Source of the DNA: Liolophura sinensis
Taxonomy: Eukaryota; Mollusca; Polyplacophora; Chitonida; Chitonidae
Assembly (NCBI RefSeq): GCF_032854445.1
Contig: NC_088304.1
Coordinates: 9,313,704 to 9,377,703, forward strand
DNA length: 64,000 nucleotides
Direction: 5' to 3'
Translations under genes and position numbers: made by a program
Notes under the pieces: model-generated
Database searches by the model: none
What the model was told of the DNA's origin: nothing
Seen by the model: only the letters and a program-made list of their open reading frames with translations
Shown here: positions 1 to 11,788 of the stretch, one piece after another
Position numbering within the stretch: the first letter of the stretch is position 1
Layout of the letters: every line of letters begins with the position of its first letter

Positions 1-354
1 ACACAAACATAAAATTGTTAACTTTCATACACTTATTAATTCTTCAAACAATTTTTGTCAGTTTTTATGTGTTAACATTTATGCCCTCAATATACACCAA
101 ATTCCTGTTTATTAGTAGATAGAGTGGAATTATCAATATGGTTACTATGGCCACCGCGCAAAGCCTGACACACTGTCATCTACAGAAACATGAAAAATTA
201 AAACCATACATGCAAAACAACTGGATTTTGTTTATTTTATTTATATATATATATATATGGATACATGTGGAAAAAAAAAACAAAAAAAACTTGAGTATGG
301 CATAGCGGTTCAACAATGCTGTTTTCAAATAGTAAATGTATCATACTGACTTAC

Positions 355-3300
355 ACTTTTCCTTGGAGCATTCTGTTCTCAAGATACTGAGGATAATGGT
401 GTCCAACGGGCAGGCTTGGAACAAGGTCTGAAACAGAGTAAAATGTATCCAGACAGGTATAGGCAGTTTGCACGGTGCTGTGGGCTACTTTCTGTGGCTG
501 TCATGTGCAGGTTTGTCAAGGTGCGTGTTGTGTATTTACCCTTTGGGAGGGATGGGAGCTCATCGAAATTTACAACCACATTAAGAATTCCTGAGTCTGG
601 AACACCTGATCCGAAGATTTAGTTTTTTCAAGTTGGGCAGCAAAAAATCCCGCAACAAATTTCTCTCGTCTGCAGGCAAATCTGGATCTTGTGCGATCAT
701 TGTTGTTACGTCAACCAATCTTCGTCTATGTGAATACATACAAAATGGAAAATGGAACAAAACTTTTTGGTGGTCACATGGTCTTGAATGTATCTTGTGA
801 CCATCTTTTGCCACTGGAATCTTCAAAAATGGACAACAAATGTTGCTCGTGTGCAGGTAACCAATATTCCTGGTCATCTGACACCGGGATCTGAAAATCC
901 AATTTCTGAAAACAAAAGTTGTCTGTGTGTGCTAGATTCAACGCTGGGGAAAACTGAGGATCTGAGTGTTTCTGAACTTAAGAAGTTCCTCAAGAAATGA
1001 GCAAACAAAAGTAAAGAGCTCATGGACAACTTTAGGCAGAGACATTAAACACTAACGCTCCTGAGTAGCTCCCAAACCACCATCTGTCTCTAAAGGCTGA
1101 GAACTTTAGAGGATGAATTCTGTTGGAGATTCTCTCACTTACCAATAATCGAGAGGTTAAGATATTCGTCAATGACATACGAGTACGACTTGTGCGCATG
1201 AGCCAGGCGGATTTGTGTCGTTGCGATGGAAAACTTTTAAACCACTCAAATTATATGAGTTGCACCCACCAAATAAATTAAACTAATGCTATCTTTTCAT
1301 GACGTCACTGATGATATATACAAAGAACAATGCACAGTATGACGCTGTTCACATGTTTTCAGGATATAGTCAGCTTAAAACCTGTGACATGTAGGGCCTA
1401 TCCACATGCATAAAATACATGCAGTCGACAAATTATGTTTTCTCGGCTTAATTTCTAAATTTGGCCAATAAAACTTGATACTTATTCCAAACCAACGCTT
1501 CAGAAATAGGTCCTTTTCCTTTTTATTTCACATCCAAACAGATTAAACCTCCAAATACAGACTCGAAAATGTAGTACAAGTAAGAACCGCTTCGCTTGTA
1601 AAAAAAAAGAGCACATGGCTCCACCTAGACTCACCAAGCGAAACATCATTCACAGATGACGATGACTTCAGTCGTTACTCATCGTTACTGGTCGGTCACC
1701 AGTATCTTAACCTCTCCAAAATCTTTCAGCCTTGGCCCGGTTTTGAGCTCGTTCTGGAAATAATTTACGTACACTAGTGCCCTAGATTTCTATACAATTG
1801 TAATCCTTGAATGAGCCTCAGTGATGTCGAGTCATGTAAATGACCTCAAGTTTAGTTCCAAAAAGTACACCTTTATGAGCAAATATTTAAATGTCATAAA
1901 ATACAACTTTTGGTTGTGAAACTTTGCAGGTTGTATCATCACACCTTTAAAACAAACCTCAAAACACCTTTATGGCATCAATAGAACTCTCAGGATCTGG
2001 TAAAAATTGGACAAATTTAGTGATGGACCAAACTGTAAATTATCTACAGTCTGTGTACCTCGTAGAGTCCAGGTTGACCAGATTTCTGACACAGATCTCC
2101 TTCCTGTTCCAAAAATGACAAGGCATGTTTAACCACCGAGACTGGTTGACCGTTATCTTCCCCGATGGCCTGCAACAGAAGAAAAGATGCACAAAACCAG
2201 TAATGTTTTGTTTATGATTTGATCGGTGAGTTAATGCATTCTGTTAAAGATAATTCCACTTGTGGTCAACATTACACATATTAGTGGAGAAAGGATATTA
2301 AATTAAAGCGTACAACCATGCCTTGTCATGCACTTGACAGGGTTGCTAATAAAAAGATGCAGTGTATACAAAAAATCAGTTATTTGATTTGTACGAGTCA
2401 AGGTACAAATGTTTCAAACGTGAAACGTTGATGCACATTACAAAGCATTACCTTAATAAGAAAGGAGACAGCCATTTTTATAGTAAATTCCACAAAGATC
2501 AATTTGAATATCGCACTTCAACAGTTGTACCTGTAGGACTTCTCACCCATGTACACAGGGCCATTCTAGGCTTCAATATCTAACGCCTTCTTCACACCAT
2601 GACTATATGCTACACTACAGCCAATTCATAATGGTTATGACCGGCCCAGATAGCACAGTTGGTAGAGCGCCAACTATGGGAGGCGGTAGATCCAGGGTCA
2701 ATCCTGGGTAGAGTCACACCTAAGACTTTAAAAGAAGAAGTTGTAACTTCCTCGCTTGGCATTCCGCATGAAGGAGATAGTGCAGTGACTGGTTGACCCG
2801 TATCAGTATAATGGCTTGGGCGGGGCGGCTTACTTGCCTTCAGTAAGTTGTCTCAGTGAAGCAGCACTAGATAAAAAGAGCGGTGGAAATCCATCACATG
2901 CACTCTAAGGATTCCTTCATCGTCATATGACTGAAAAATTGTTAAGTACGACGTAAAACCCCAAGCACTCACTCATAATGGTTCTGACAAGTTCTCGCTA
3001 ACTAGTCAGATGCAACTAGTCTATCAAATGCCAGTTTCCGAGTTACATCACTGTGACAACAGGCTGACATCCCAGTGCAAGATGACGTCACTGCTTTAGG
3101 GCATTACAGGGCTTCATGCTATCTTTGAACATTGCAGTAAGTAAAACAACTGGAAGAATATCCTTATTTTCACGAAACTTGACACCCCAACCCACCAGAG
3201 ATTAATAATTCAGAGGATAAATCTGATCCCATTCAAAACAGTTTTGTATACACCACTCCATTCAGTAAGACGAATCGGAAGCTGGAGACCACGTGGCGTG

Positions 3301-6300
3301 GGTGAAGAAAACGGTCCTCCCAATGTCATTACATAGGAAAATGCCTATTTTTGAACTGCTGTCAGCAATATTGTATTGGTTGGATCTGTCTAATTTTCAG
3401 CCATGCAGATAGTTTGAGTATTTCTGCAGAACTTTCGTGATATTATTGTGTACAATTAGGTCTTGCTTGTCACAAGCAAAGTGGCAAAAGGTGACCTTTC
3501 CCCCGGTGCTTTAATACTTGGCGACCATTTCGTTTTAGACACGAAAGGGTTTTCTCGTGACCTCCAACTTTCTACCTATCTTACGGAATAGTAAAATGGA
3601 AAAACTGACTCCACCTTGCTGTAGAGCAAGGCCAAGGGACATCACTCTGTTGTCACACATACACTAAAGGAGTATAGCTGTCAGACAGCACATGTATGTA
3701 TCAAGCCTAAAAATAATTTTAACTTGGTGCTTGACGTAATGGCAGATCTTCCAGCCATTCACATTGTTAAAAAAACTTACAAGATTATTTACATGGCAGT
3801 TTTGTTCTGTAACAAACAGTTGGCTTCGGTCAAAACACTATTTGCTGCAGGGCAGGGTCCTTGTCTAGTTGCAGGCTTATTTCCACGATTGTGTATACAT
3901 CTGACTTCAAACAGATAACAGGGCTGCACTGAATTACCTTGACGTTCACTCTCCTGTTTAACAAGTGTGTTTTTAGGAGAAAGCTGTGGTTAGATTGGGC
4001 CTCAGAAACTGGATAATGGCAAGTTTTGGAGTTAGCTAGACCTGGGATAGAGTACATCACAGGCTAGACCTAGGTTTAAGGCAGATTTTAATTTAATTAA
4101 TTTTAATTAATTTTAATTCATAACAATGAACGTTATGCGTATTTTTAATCCATTCGGAGTTAAATGAAAAATTCTGGTCCTAACTGAACAGATCATTGGC
4201 GAACTCCGTCAAATATATACATTCTACTTAACCTGAGAAACATGGACTTCATTCAAGATTTCTTAATAATCCCTATCGTGTAACAAAGGGGGGTAATTCA
4301 GAGCAGTCCTACTGCAAAACTGCTCCACACCTATACCTTTAATTAACCTACCTGGTCTGACACTATCTCGGCAACACTCCGCCTAAACTCCTCATTTGCC
4401 AGCAGATTCCTGGCGCAGACATTGACTATGTTCTTTTTCTGCAAGAAATCTTTAACCAGTGGTTTCAGCTGTTTGGCTTTAGTTGTCTGAGAATGAAAAG
4501 CAGATTAAAAAAAGATAAAGCAGGTGAAATTGAACAGCTTGCTGGGTCCTAGTAATATTTTCTGGCTCAAATATACTTCATCAAATCTGTGAATCAAATG
4601 CTCAGTTTAGTGTACTGAAAACACACTGAAAAGCTTTTCGTTCATGGCATTTTTGACTTTGAATTTGAGCTCTCACTTCTAATCAATTTTGCCAACTGTT
4701 GGAATGTCGGTATTATCTTGCTAAGGAGCACGTTTCAGTGTTAGTATAAAAGGTGCTTCAGTTCCTGGCTGTTTCAACTGAAGTCTATATTTCCTTTTCA
4801 ATCCCCTGAACAAAAACACTGGCAGCTGCAACATATTTGTTATTAATTGCTATATTACCGAAACGTTCACTTGTTTTATTGGTGTGCAGCAAAATATTTC
4901 AGTTGTGCTACAGAATTCAGAACTGGAGAAAACAGCAGTCCCCCAGGTAAAAGACGGCCCATCGTTAGGGCTCTAACAACTCCAAGTCATCCTTGAACCT
5001 CAAAAATGTTTAAAAGGCAGATTCATGGGAAGGTCTGCCAACAACCTGCAGATGGTCGTGGGTTTCCTCCCACGATAATGCTGGCTGCCGTCGTATAAGT
5101 GAAATATTCTTCCGCACAGCGTAAAACACCAATGAAATAAATGAAAGGCATATTTCTCAGGATGTCAATTAGATGTGGAAATTTTCTTTGCGAGCACTTA
5201 TTCATGATCTTCCAAGGAGAATTATTTATTTATTTATTTGACTGATATATTCCACCGTACTCAAAAATACAAGGAGAAATACAGTATGCAGAGTATTCTA
5301 AGTACAAGAAATGTACTGCATATGATAGCTATTTAAATGCTAAATGTCACTCAATTTAACATTGAGTCCATCAAATTTTTATTTATGAATTTAGGTATCA
5401 ACATAGCTTTCAACTTTACAATGGTTATATTACAACAGTGTGTTCTTACAGCTGGCCTCATCGACTTCCCACACGTTTAGTGCTGCCTCACTGGAATGCC
5501 ATGCTGAACACACCAGCATGAAGTCCTCCTTCAACAGTGAGGAGGTTTATTATATACATATACGCATAACAGAGGTGAACTGATGAAGTTACATGACTGA
5601 TCAGCATGCGGCCAAGCTGACCCCCCCAATCACCGAGCTGATATCCCATCTCTCAGCCACCATAGTTGAGCTTACAGCATATGCTATGTCAATAACAATA
5701 ATAGTATAACTGAAATACCATTACCTCGCTGATGACACCTGTCTGAGCTTCCGTCTCTTTCAGTTTAAGTTCCTGGGCAACTTTATAAGGCAGTCTAAAA
5801 GGTTTGTCATAATGGTTCTTGTAAAGGGCAGGTAACTCCAGCATTCTTAACACCTCATACATGGAGTTCTCTACCTTTTCTGAGCAAACAATTAAGGCTT
5901 TTGTATGTATCCATGAATAACTATAAATCTTATACTCATTTTTTTTCCTTTTTTCACACTTGAAAGAAAGTTCTTGTACTCATTTAACTTCATTTAGGAA
6001 ATACATGTAAGCAGCTGGGGAAGAGTTGGGATGGATGCAGAATGTTGGAGAAATGTATCATTTATTGCAAACTGATTGTAACTGTTTACAATCCAGCTCA
6101 TGGATTCCTCTCTGGTTGTACGTGGGAAGTTCAGCCAGCTATCTGCGGATAGTCGTGGGTGACCTTCCACCATAATGCTGGCTGCTATTGTATAAGTGAA
6201 ATATTCTTGAGCGCGACGTAAAACACCAATAAGTAAGGAATGAGGGTGCAGTGGCTTGTGACTAGAGGGATGAAAAAGCCATAAGCTTGGGGTCAATGAC

Positions 6301-9300
6301 ATGACATGATTTCCTAGGAGCTATACATTATCAGGTACTTCTAAGGTGCAATGGTTTCTCCTGTACCTCTGCAATGTTAGGCACAAAGAAGTAGTGGAAA
6401 TCTTCATGAATTCATAATTTCCCCTAATGTTAAAACCATCAATAAACCATATGTGGGCATGTATTCATAAAATTTGAAAACAAAGGATACTATGGTAAAA
6501 GCTCACTATTTCCTTCATATTTCTAAATATCTGCAGCTTCCCCTTAATGTGGACTAAGTCTCCAAGGCTGTAGCCCACAGTTCTCTCCCTTGATGAACTC
6601 TTCAGTTCTTCAACTTTTCCAGCCAGCTGAGGGTCAATACTGAACAAACTGTCAGGGTCTAAAAAATTTTGAAATAAATCTGATTTAACAAATCCTGCTA
6701 AATATTAAACTCATTGAGCTATACTGTTTATTTTATGCACATTTTGCGCACTTCTTCATAGCACAGAAAGGATCAGCTACATAAGGGCTCTGAAGACTGT
6801 TAATTCTGTAAGACGGATCAGAAGCTACAGACCACATGATCTCCTTAGTAAGAAACAGCGTGGGTGAAGAATACGGCCCTCCCAACATATTTGCATAGGA
6901 AAATGCCTATTTTTTAATCACTGTAAGGGATCTTGTATCCGTTGGGATTTGTACAACTTTCAGCTTTCCAGACAGCCTGAGTATTTTGTGATGTTATTTG
7001 TACAACTAGACATACTGTGTTCAGTGTGACGTCATCATGGTGGGTTGGGAAAAGAACGTTTGATGTCACTAAAATGTCATGGTCCTGCTGACAGTCATTT
7101 GACAGGTTTCCATTGCAGCAATGTGTCAGACATTATGATTACCATTTCCAGTACCCGTACTTAGAAACTTTGAGTGAGTGAGTGCTTGGTGTTTAATGTC
7201 GTCCTTAACAAATTTTTAGTCACATGGCAACAAAAGGGTCATTAGAGTGCGTGTAATGTGCCTCCTTATTGCAGGGCAGATTTCCACTGCTCTTTTATCT
7301 AGTGCTGCTTCACTGAGACGCCTGAGCCGAAGGCAAGTAAGACAGCATGCCAGAGCCATTATACTGATATGGGTCAGCTAGTCGTTGCACTATCCCCTTA
7401 ATGCTGAACACCAAGCGAGGAAGTTACAACTTCCTCTTTTAATTTATTTATTTATTTGATTGGTGTTTTACGCCGTACTCAAGAATATTTCACTCATGCA
7501 ACGGTGGCCAGCATTATGGTGGATGGAAACCGGGCAGAGCCTGGGGAAAACCCACGACCACCAGCAGGTTGCTGGAAGACCTTCCCATGTACGGCCACAG
7601 AGGAAACCAGCACGAGCTGGGCTTGAACTCACAGCGACCGCATTGGTGACAGACTTCTGGGTCATTATGCTGCGCTAATGCGCCAAGCAACTGAGCCCCT
7701 TTCCTCTTTTAAGGTATTAAGTGTGAGTTGAACCAGAAGTGACCATGGATCTACCTATCTATCGGGGCCAGTCTAGAAACTTTGATTTCTTCATAATGAT
7801 ATATTTGCGATGAATTCATCAGAGCATTTGACAGTGCACTCTACAATGAAATTTTGACTTTCATGATTCTGATTTTTAACAATTTTTAATAACTGCTATT
7901 GCAACATCAAGAAAGTAAATAGGTATCTTTTTTAAACTTTATGTGAAATACTTTATCGTTGCATACACTAGGTCTAATGTTCACCATCCTGTATCTGAGG
8001 TACATGCAGGCCGTGGAGATTTCCACTGCCAATGTTTGCTTTGCTTTAATATCTAAGCGGGGCCTCCGTGGCTCAGTTGGTCAGCGCACTAGTGCAGCAT
8101 AATGACCCAGGAGCCTCCCATTAATGCGGTCACTGTGAGTTCAAGTCCAGTTCATGCTGGCTTCCTCTCTGGCCGTAAGTGGGAAAGTCTGCCAGCAACC
8201 TGCGGATGGTCGTGGGTTTCGCCTGGGCTCTGCCTGGTTTCCTCCCACCATAATGCTGGCCGCCTTCGTATAAGTGAAATATTCTTGAGTACGGCGTAAA
8301 ACACCAATCAAATAAATAAATAAATAAAATTAATATCTAAGCTAGAGGACTGATTAAGTAGGGATGGTGAATATTGGTATGCTAAATTAATGTGGCACAA
8401 GATTGATTCATTCTGTTTAATGCCATACTCAACAATTTTTCATTTATATGATTGCAGTCAGTCTTCCAGGTAAAGTGCCTGACATAAACCACCATCTTTT
8501 GGCAAGTTACTGATGAACTTACTGATGAAGTTACTAGATATGCATGCCACAATGGTGAAAGGTGCGAGGACTTGAACCCACATTTCATGTGTTCTTGCAA
8601 TTGAATGCCCTTTCACCTTCACCTTACAACAAATTCAGCAGGGCTTAAATCCAGAGGTAGGTTTTATAAATGTCAAGTTTGTGTCTCGACACAGCTGTCA
8701 ATTAATTAATACCTGGTATATCCCCAAACTTGGTTTTCCAACAAGCTACAGGAATCACACCAGTTCCGTCATCAACTGCAAAACATGTCTCGCATGAAAA
8801 ATAAAAAGCAAAGAACAGATATAAAAATGAATGAATTCCACTTCTGTACACATATTCCTTACAGTGCATGTGCCGCTCTCGGTGCTCTCTTTACACCACT
8901 GTCACCACTAGACAAGCTTGACCTTTGGAACCTGTGCGATGCATGTAGGCTTGTGTAAGCTTAGCCTCACCACTTGTGTCCTCGCACGGAACTATTTACT
9001 CAACATTCAACATAAACAATGTTCCCGTTTTGGTTAGAATAAAGCTGTGGTACGTTGGATAAAGAGAACTACTTCAGATCACAAAGAAAATGGCATCAGT
9101 CTGTGCAGTAATTCAGCTGCGCAGGGGTTAAATTAGATATACCCCTTGTGGGCGGAGTCTGCAGCTATGACAAATGTACAGGATGTAAACATTTTAACCC
9201 TTCTGATCAGACAAAGGTAATAGAGAATCACAGGTGATGTAGGGATAAAGTCAGTATTATTAGAGACAAAGGTTGCAAACAAAGTTTTTCTGACTTCTGG

Positions 9301-11788
9301 TCTCAACAGTATGACTCCAGTGACCTTGCTGCTGTTCCAGACTTCTGTAATTTTCCTACTGAAGGCAGTGATGTAAAGTGAACGTAGAGAGCAGTGCATG
9401 CGCTGTAAGGAGTATGTTCTGTACACTCTGTTTATTTATTTATTTATTTGATTGGTGTTTTACGCCGTACTCAAGAATATTTCACTTATACAATGGCGGC
9501 CAGCATTATGGTGGGTGGAAACCAGGAATAGCCCGGGGGAAACCCACGACCATCCGCAGGTTGCTGACAAACCTTCCCACTTACGGCCACAGAGGAAGCC
9601 AGCATGAACTGGACTTGAACTCACAGCGACCGCATAGGCGGGAGACTCCTGGGTCATTACGCTGCGCTAGTGCGCTAACCAACTGAGCCACAGAGGCTCC
9701 CTGTACACTCTGTTCATTCTAAATGTGCCTCCCAACAAGAAACAATCACTTTGAATATAAAACAAGGAAGCTGAATTCTTAAAAATTTATGATGGAAACA
9801 AAATATACGAACAGCTAAAGTTAGGCTTACAAACTTGACATAATTAGACGAATTAAAGTTTGTGACTTTTTGTGAGAAAGACTACAACAAAAGCCAGCAT
9901 CTGGGCTATAATTAAACTTACCTGCATACAAGAAACATTTTCGATCGTTCTTCAATTCTAACCACAACACCAAGCACATCTACTTTGTAAACAGGGTGAT
10001 TGTTGTAGGCAAAGGCACCTATAACAGAGAAATCAAACACAAATATCACAATGTGGCATAACAAAATTACATGGTGATGTCAGGGTTACATGGTGATGTC
10101 AGGGTTACATGGTGATGTCAGAGTTACATGGTGATGCCAAAGTTACATGGTGATGTCAGGGTTACATGGTGATGTCAGAGTTATATGGTGATGTCAGAGT
10201 TACATGGTGATGCCAGGGTTACATGGTGATGTCAGGGTTACATGGTGATATCAGGGTTACATGGTGATGTCAGAGTTACATGGTGATGTCAGAGTTACAT
10301 ACATGTATGTTCAGTTCTCAACCATGCACATTTCTCTCATCATATTCTGACCTACACAAATGATGAAAATGTGATATTTATTATTATTGTGTCATTTTTG
10401 TTTAAAATTAAGAACTTTAAAATGTTAAAGAAAGGCATTTGTGACGGTGAAACCTTTAGGACGCATCTGTACCTGTAGCTTCCTTTGGCATTTGAATGAC
10501 TAATCAGAATTTCCACATCATCATGTTACCTAGCTCTGTAGGGCTGTGATTACGATAATATCACAGCCCTTTCTTGTTCCATAAGCTTACCTTGAACACC
10601 TTTGTACTTTCCTTGCTGGCTTCAGTATACTACTGCTGGCCACCAAATGATTTGTCTGTCCGTACTCACAGACGACTCAGCTATGAATTCCAGGTAGGTG
10701 TTCCCATGTGTCATCACCAGTAAATCCACACAAGCATGAAACTAGCGGAAACTGGATTAATCCCGACTCAAATCGCCATGTTTGATTGCATACTCCTCAC
10801 AGTGAGGGGAATCATGTGCACAATTATCACTGCCACTACTGCTAGACAAGATTGACTTCTTCACACATGTGGGCTAATTGTTTAGGATCAATCTCACCAG
10901 TAATGACACAAGACTGAAGCAGCGATTTCAGCAGACATGACATACCACAGTCCCACAACAACCAGAGCAACCATGTGTGACAACATCCAGGGAAAACCAA
11001 CAGATTGTGAGGGCTCATCTGCGTGATCAAAAACTTCCAGAATCCAGAACAGCAGCTACCATCGTAGGTCGACGAGGATTCTTTGGACATTTTGTGTGTT
11101 CCACTTTCTCTACATTAAAACTGTGTACTTTCCAATGACACTTGTCATTACCAATGTATAACAATGACAAGTGTGAATGCAATACACAAACACGTTTTAA
11201 ATCTGGTGCATTTTTAATTCGTTTCAGAACATGGAAAGATTAGACATTCTTGGAAGACTAAGATATCAGATTGAATTAACTCACCAGGAAACATTTGATA
11301 CCCTTGCATGAGTATGCTAACAGCTGTGTATTTATTTACCTGAGAACATGAGTTACTCTTGCAAGACTAAGATATCAGATACATATTAACTCACCTGGAA
11401 ACATTGGATACTCTTGCATGAGTAAGATATCAGATATACTTTTAACCTGCAAACACTGGATCCTCCTGTATTTACTTACCTAGAAACATCAGAAATGCTT
11501 CCATGAGTAAGATATCAGCTATGTATTTAGTCACCTGGAAATGTTGGATACTCTAATCTTGAATGAGTAAGATATCAGGTATATCTTAACTCACCTGTAA
11601 ACACTGGATTCTCTTGTATAACTAAGATATCAGATATATATTAACTCACCTGGAAACATTGGATACTCTTCCATGAGTAAGATATCAGCTATGTACAATT
11701 TGTTACAAGTCTGGAAGAGATAGTCCAGCCCCCACTGATCCTGAGGGTAGAATCTAAGTCCCTCCCCAGGGGTTGTCACTGTGGCCAT
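355..11788 (-). CDS. STN1: CST complex subunit STN1, eight exons, 3' end off the window
   Basis: STN1 is a single-strand DNA-binding subunit of CTC1-STN1-TEN1, which caps telomeres and helps polymerase alpha fill in the C-strand. Exons in transcript order: 11788-11650 (ATG at 11788), 10018-9922, 8775-8713, 6658-6491, 5879-5725, 4486-4352, 2169-2059 and 427-355. All have GT-AG borders and compatible phases, except for the exon 2 frameshift noted separately. Residues recognised against the remembered human protein: WGLDYLFQTCNKLYIADIL at the N-terminus; NNHPVYKVDVLGVVV and VDDGTGVIPVACWK in the OB fold; YSLGDLVHIKGKLQIFRN and VLRMLELPALYKNHYDKPF after it; KAKQLKPLVKDFLQKKN, then a winged-helix segment (VVKHALSFLEQEGDL). 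The last visible exon (DTIILSILRTECSKEK) matches the start of the second winged helix and ends in phase 1 at a GTAAGT donor, so the final exon should lie left of position 1. If exon 7 is not spliced at 2059, reading continues four codons to a stop at 2046-2044. The exon 4 donor (GTATCC) is weak but keeps frame and family spacing. Confidence 0.9.
581..930 (-). other. Coding-looking segments in the last visible STN1 intron, unidentified
   Basis: Two related stretches about 180 bp apart read on the minus strand as similar peptides, LPAHEQHLLSIFE and LPADERNLLRDFL. DNA around both is similar (CAACAAAT...CTCGT.TGCAG on the plus strand). They interrupt the intron between STN1 exons 7 and 8. They could be remnants of a mobile element or of an unrelated repeated-domain exon. 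I do not recognise the family. Confidence 0.3.
2642..2972 (+). mobile_element. SINE-B copy 1, tRNA-derived
   Basis: It starts with a tRNA-like head (A-box-like GATAGCACAGTTGGTAGAGC; B-box-like region near AGATCCAGGGTCAATCC). A family-specific body follows (TTGTAACTTCCTCGCTTGGC, TTGACCCGTATCAGTATAAT), ending AAACCCCAAGCACTCACTCA. It is flanked by a 16-bp direct repeat with one mismatch, TCATAATGGTTNTGAC, at 2626-2641 and 2973-2988, the expected target-site duplication. It lies in an STN1 intron, in the opposite orientation to the gene. Confidence 0.8.
3245..3480. repeat. Dispersed repeat family C, copy 1
   Basis: It shares a series of blocks with 6796-7020: GTAAGACGRATCRGAAGCT, GCGTGGGTGAAGAA, ATAGGAAAATGCCTATTTTT and a TTTCAGC...GATGTTATTTGTACAA-like end. 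No coding potential is seen. Two copies in introns of one gene suggest an interspersed non-autonomous element. Confidence 0.6.
3936..4080. repeat. Dispersed repeat family D, copy 1
   Basis: Similar to 24822-24960. Shared blocks include TTCACTCTCCTGTTTAA, GAAAGCTGTGGTTAG and AATGGCAAGTTTTGGAGTTA. No open frame is present. It is non-autonomous repeat DNA of unknown class. Confidence 0.5.
5030..5148 (+). mobile_element. SINE-A fragment, 3' half
   Basis: Carries the SINE-A core (CAACCTGCAGATGGTCGTGG, CGTCGTATAAGTGAAATATT) and the tail start AAAACACCAATGAAATAAAT, but no tRNA-like head. It is a 5'-truncated, diverged copy. Confidence 0.75.
6095..6236 (+). mobile_element. SINE-A fragment, 3' half
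   Basis: Diverged core, with ATCTGCGGATAGTCGTGGGT, CCACCATAATGCTGGCTGCT and GTATAAGTGAAATATTCTTG. The tRNA-like head is absent or unrecognisable. Confidence 0.7.
6796..7020. repeat. Dispersed repeat family C, copy 2
   Basis: This is the second diverged copy of the element at 3245-3480, in the same plus-strand orientation. It contains the palindrome-like core AAAATGCCTATTTTT. It ends shortly before the interrupted SINE-B copy. Confidence 0.6.
7176..7780 (-). mobile_element. SINE-B copy 2, interrupted by SINE-A
   Basis: Read on the minus strand, the SINE-B body (AAGTTGTAACTTCCTCGCTT onward) is split by a complete SINE-A. Its left part is at 7176-7430 and its head remnant at about 7713-7780. 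The tRNA-like head is partly deleted. Confidence 0.75.
7443..7700 (-). mobile_element. SINE-A inserted inside SINE-B
   Basis: Full-length SINE-A on the minus strand, from the AAATAAATAAATT tail (left) to a head ending CAGTTGCTTGGCGCATTAGC (right). It is bounded by a perfect 12-bp duplication, TTCCTCTTTTAA, at 7431-7442 and 7701-7712. The duplicated bases belong to the SINE-B it entered. Confidence 0.9.
8059..8329 (+). mobile_element. SINE-A, full length
   Basis: Full-length tRNA-derived SINE. It has an A-box-like GTGGCTCAGTTGGTCAGCGC, a B-box-like GTGAGTTCAAGTCCAG, a conserved core (GCAACCTGCGGATGGTCGTG, CACCATAATGCTGGCCGCC, GTATAAGTGAAATATTCTTG) and an (AAATA)n tail. A perfect 13-bp target duplication, TTAATATCTAAGC, lies at 8046-8058 and 8330-8342. 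This is the best reference copy in the window. Confidence 0.95.
9433..9700 (-). mobile_element. SINE-A, full length
   Basis: Full-length copy in reverse orientation, ending at the right with the head complement AACCAACTGAGCCACAGAGG. A perfect 14-bp target duplication, CTGTACACTCTGTT, flanks it at 9419-9432 and 9701-9714. It lies in an STN1 intron. Confidence 0.95.
9922..10018 (-). pseudogene. STN1: STN1 exon 2 with apparent +1 frameshift
   Basis: The frame from exon 1 reads cleanly through GAFAYNNHPVYKVDVLGVVV and EERSKMFL. The exon then ends in phase 2, while exon 3 (starting VDDGTG) needs phase 1; joining them as they stand gives an immediate stop. Ignoring one base (G on the minus strand, position 9929) restores the frame and the exact spacing of the human OB-fold strand. 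I found no alternative donor that solves it. It may be an assembly error or a real allele. The rest of the gene looks intact, so I do not call the whole gene dead. Confidence 0.6.
10067..10300. repeat. 19-bp minisatellite, 12 copies
   Basis: Twelve near-identical copies of a 19-bp unit (TTACATGGTGATGTCAGGG with G/A variation) lie in STN1 intron 1. Drift is limited to one or two bases per copy. No coding or regulatory role is visible. Confidence 0.95.
11255..11650 (-). repeat. Tandem copies of the STN1 exon 1 / intron 1 boundary
   Basis: About seven or eight diverged copies of a 50-60 bp unit follow one another into intron 1. Each repeats the end of exon 1 (ATATCTTACTCATG...CCAATGTTTCCAG) and the start of the intron (GTGAGTTAA). 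Several retain a plausible splice donor such as CAGGTGAGT. The copy fused to the open coding exon ends at 11650 and is taken as the real donor. Confidence 0.8.

Noticed and set aside
9378-9686. Open frames of 60-100 codons across SINE copies (also 7460-7678, 8102-8299, 29168-29386, 46586-46870)
   Set aside because: The peptides repeat from copy to copy (SSPVHAGFLCGRKWEGL-like) because they are frames of SINE-A, which is non-coding.
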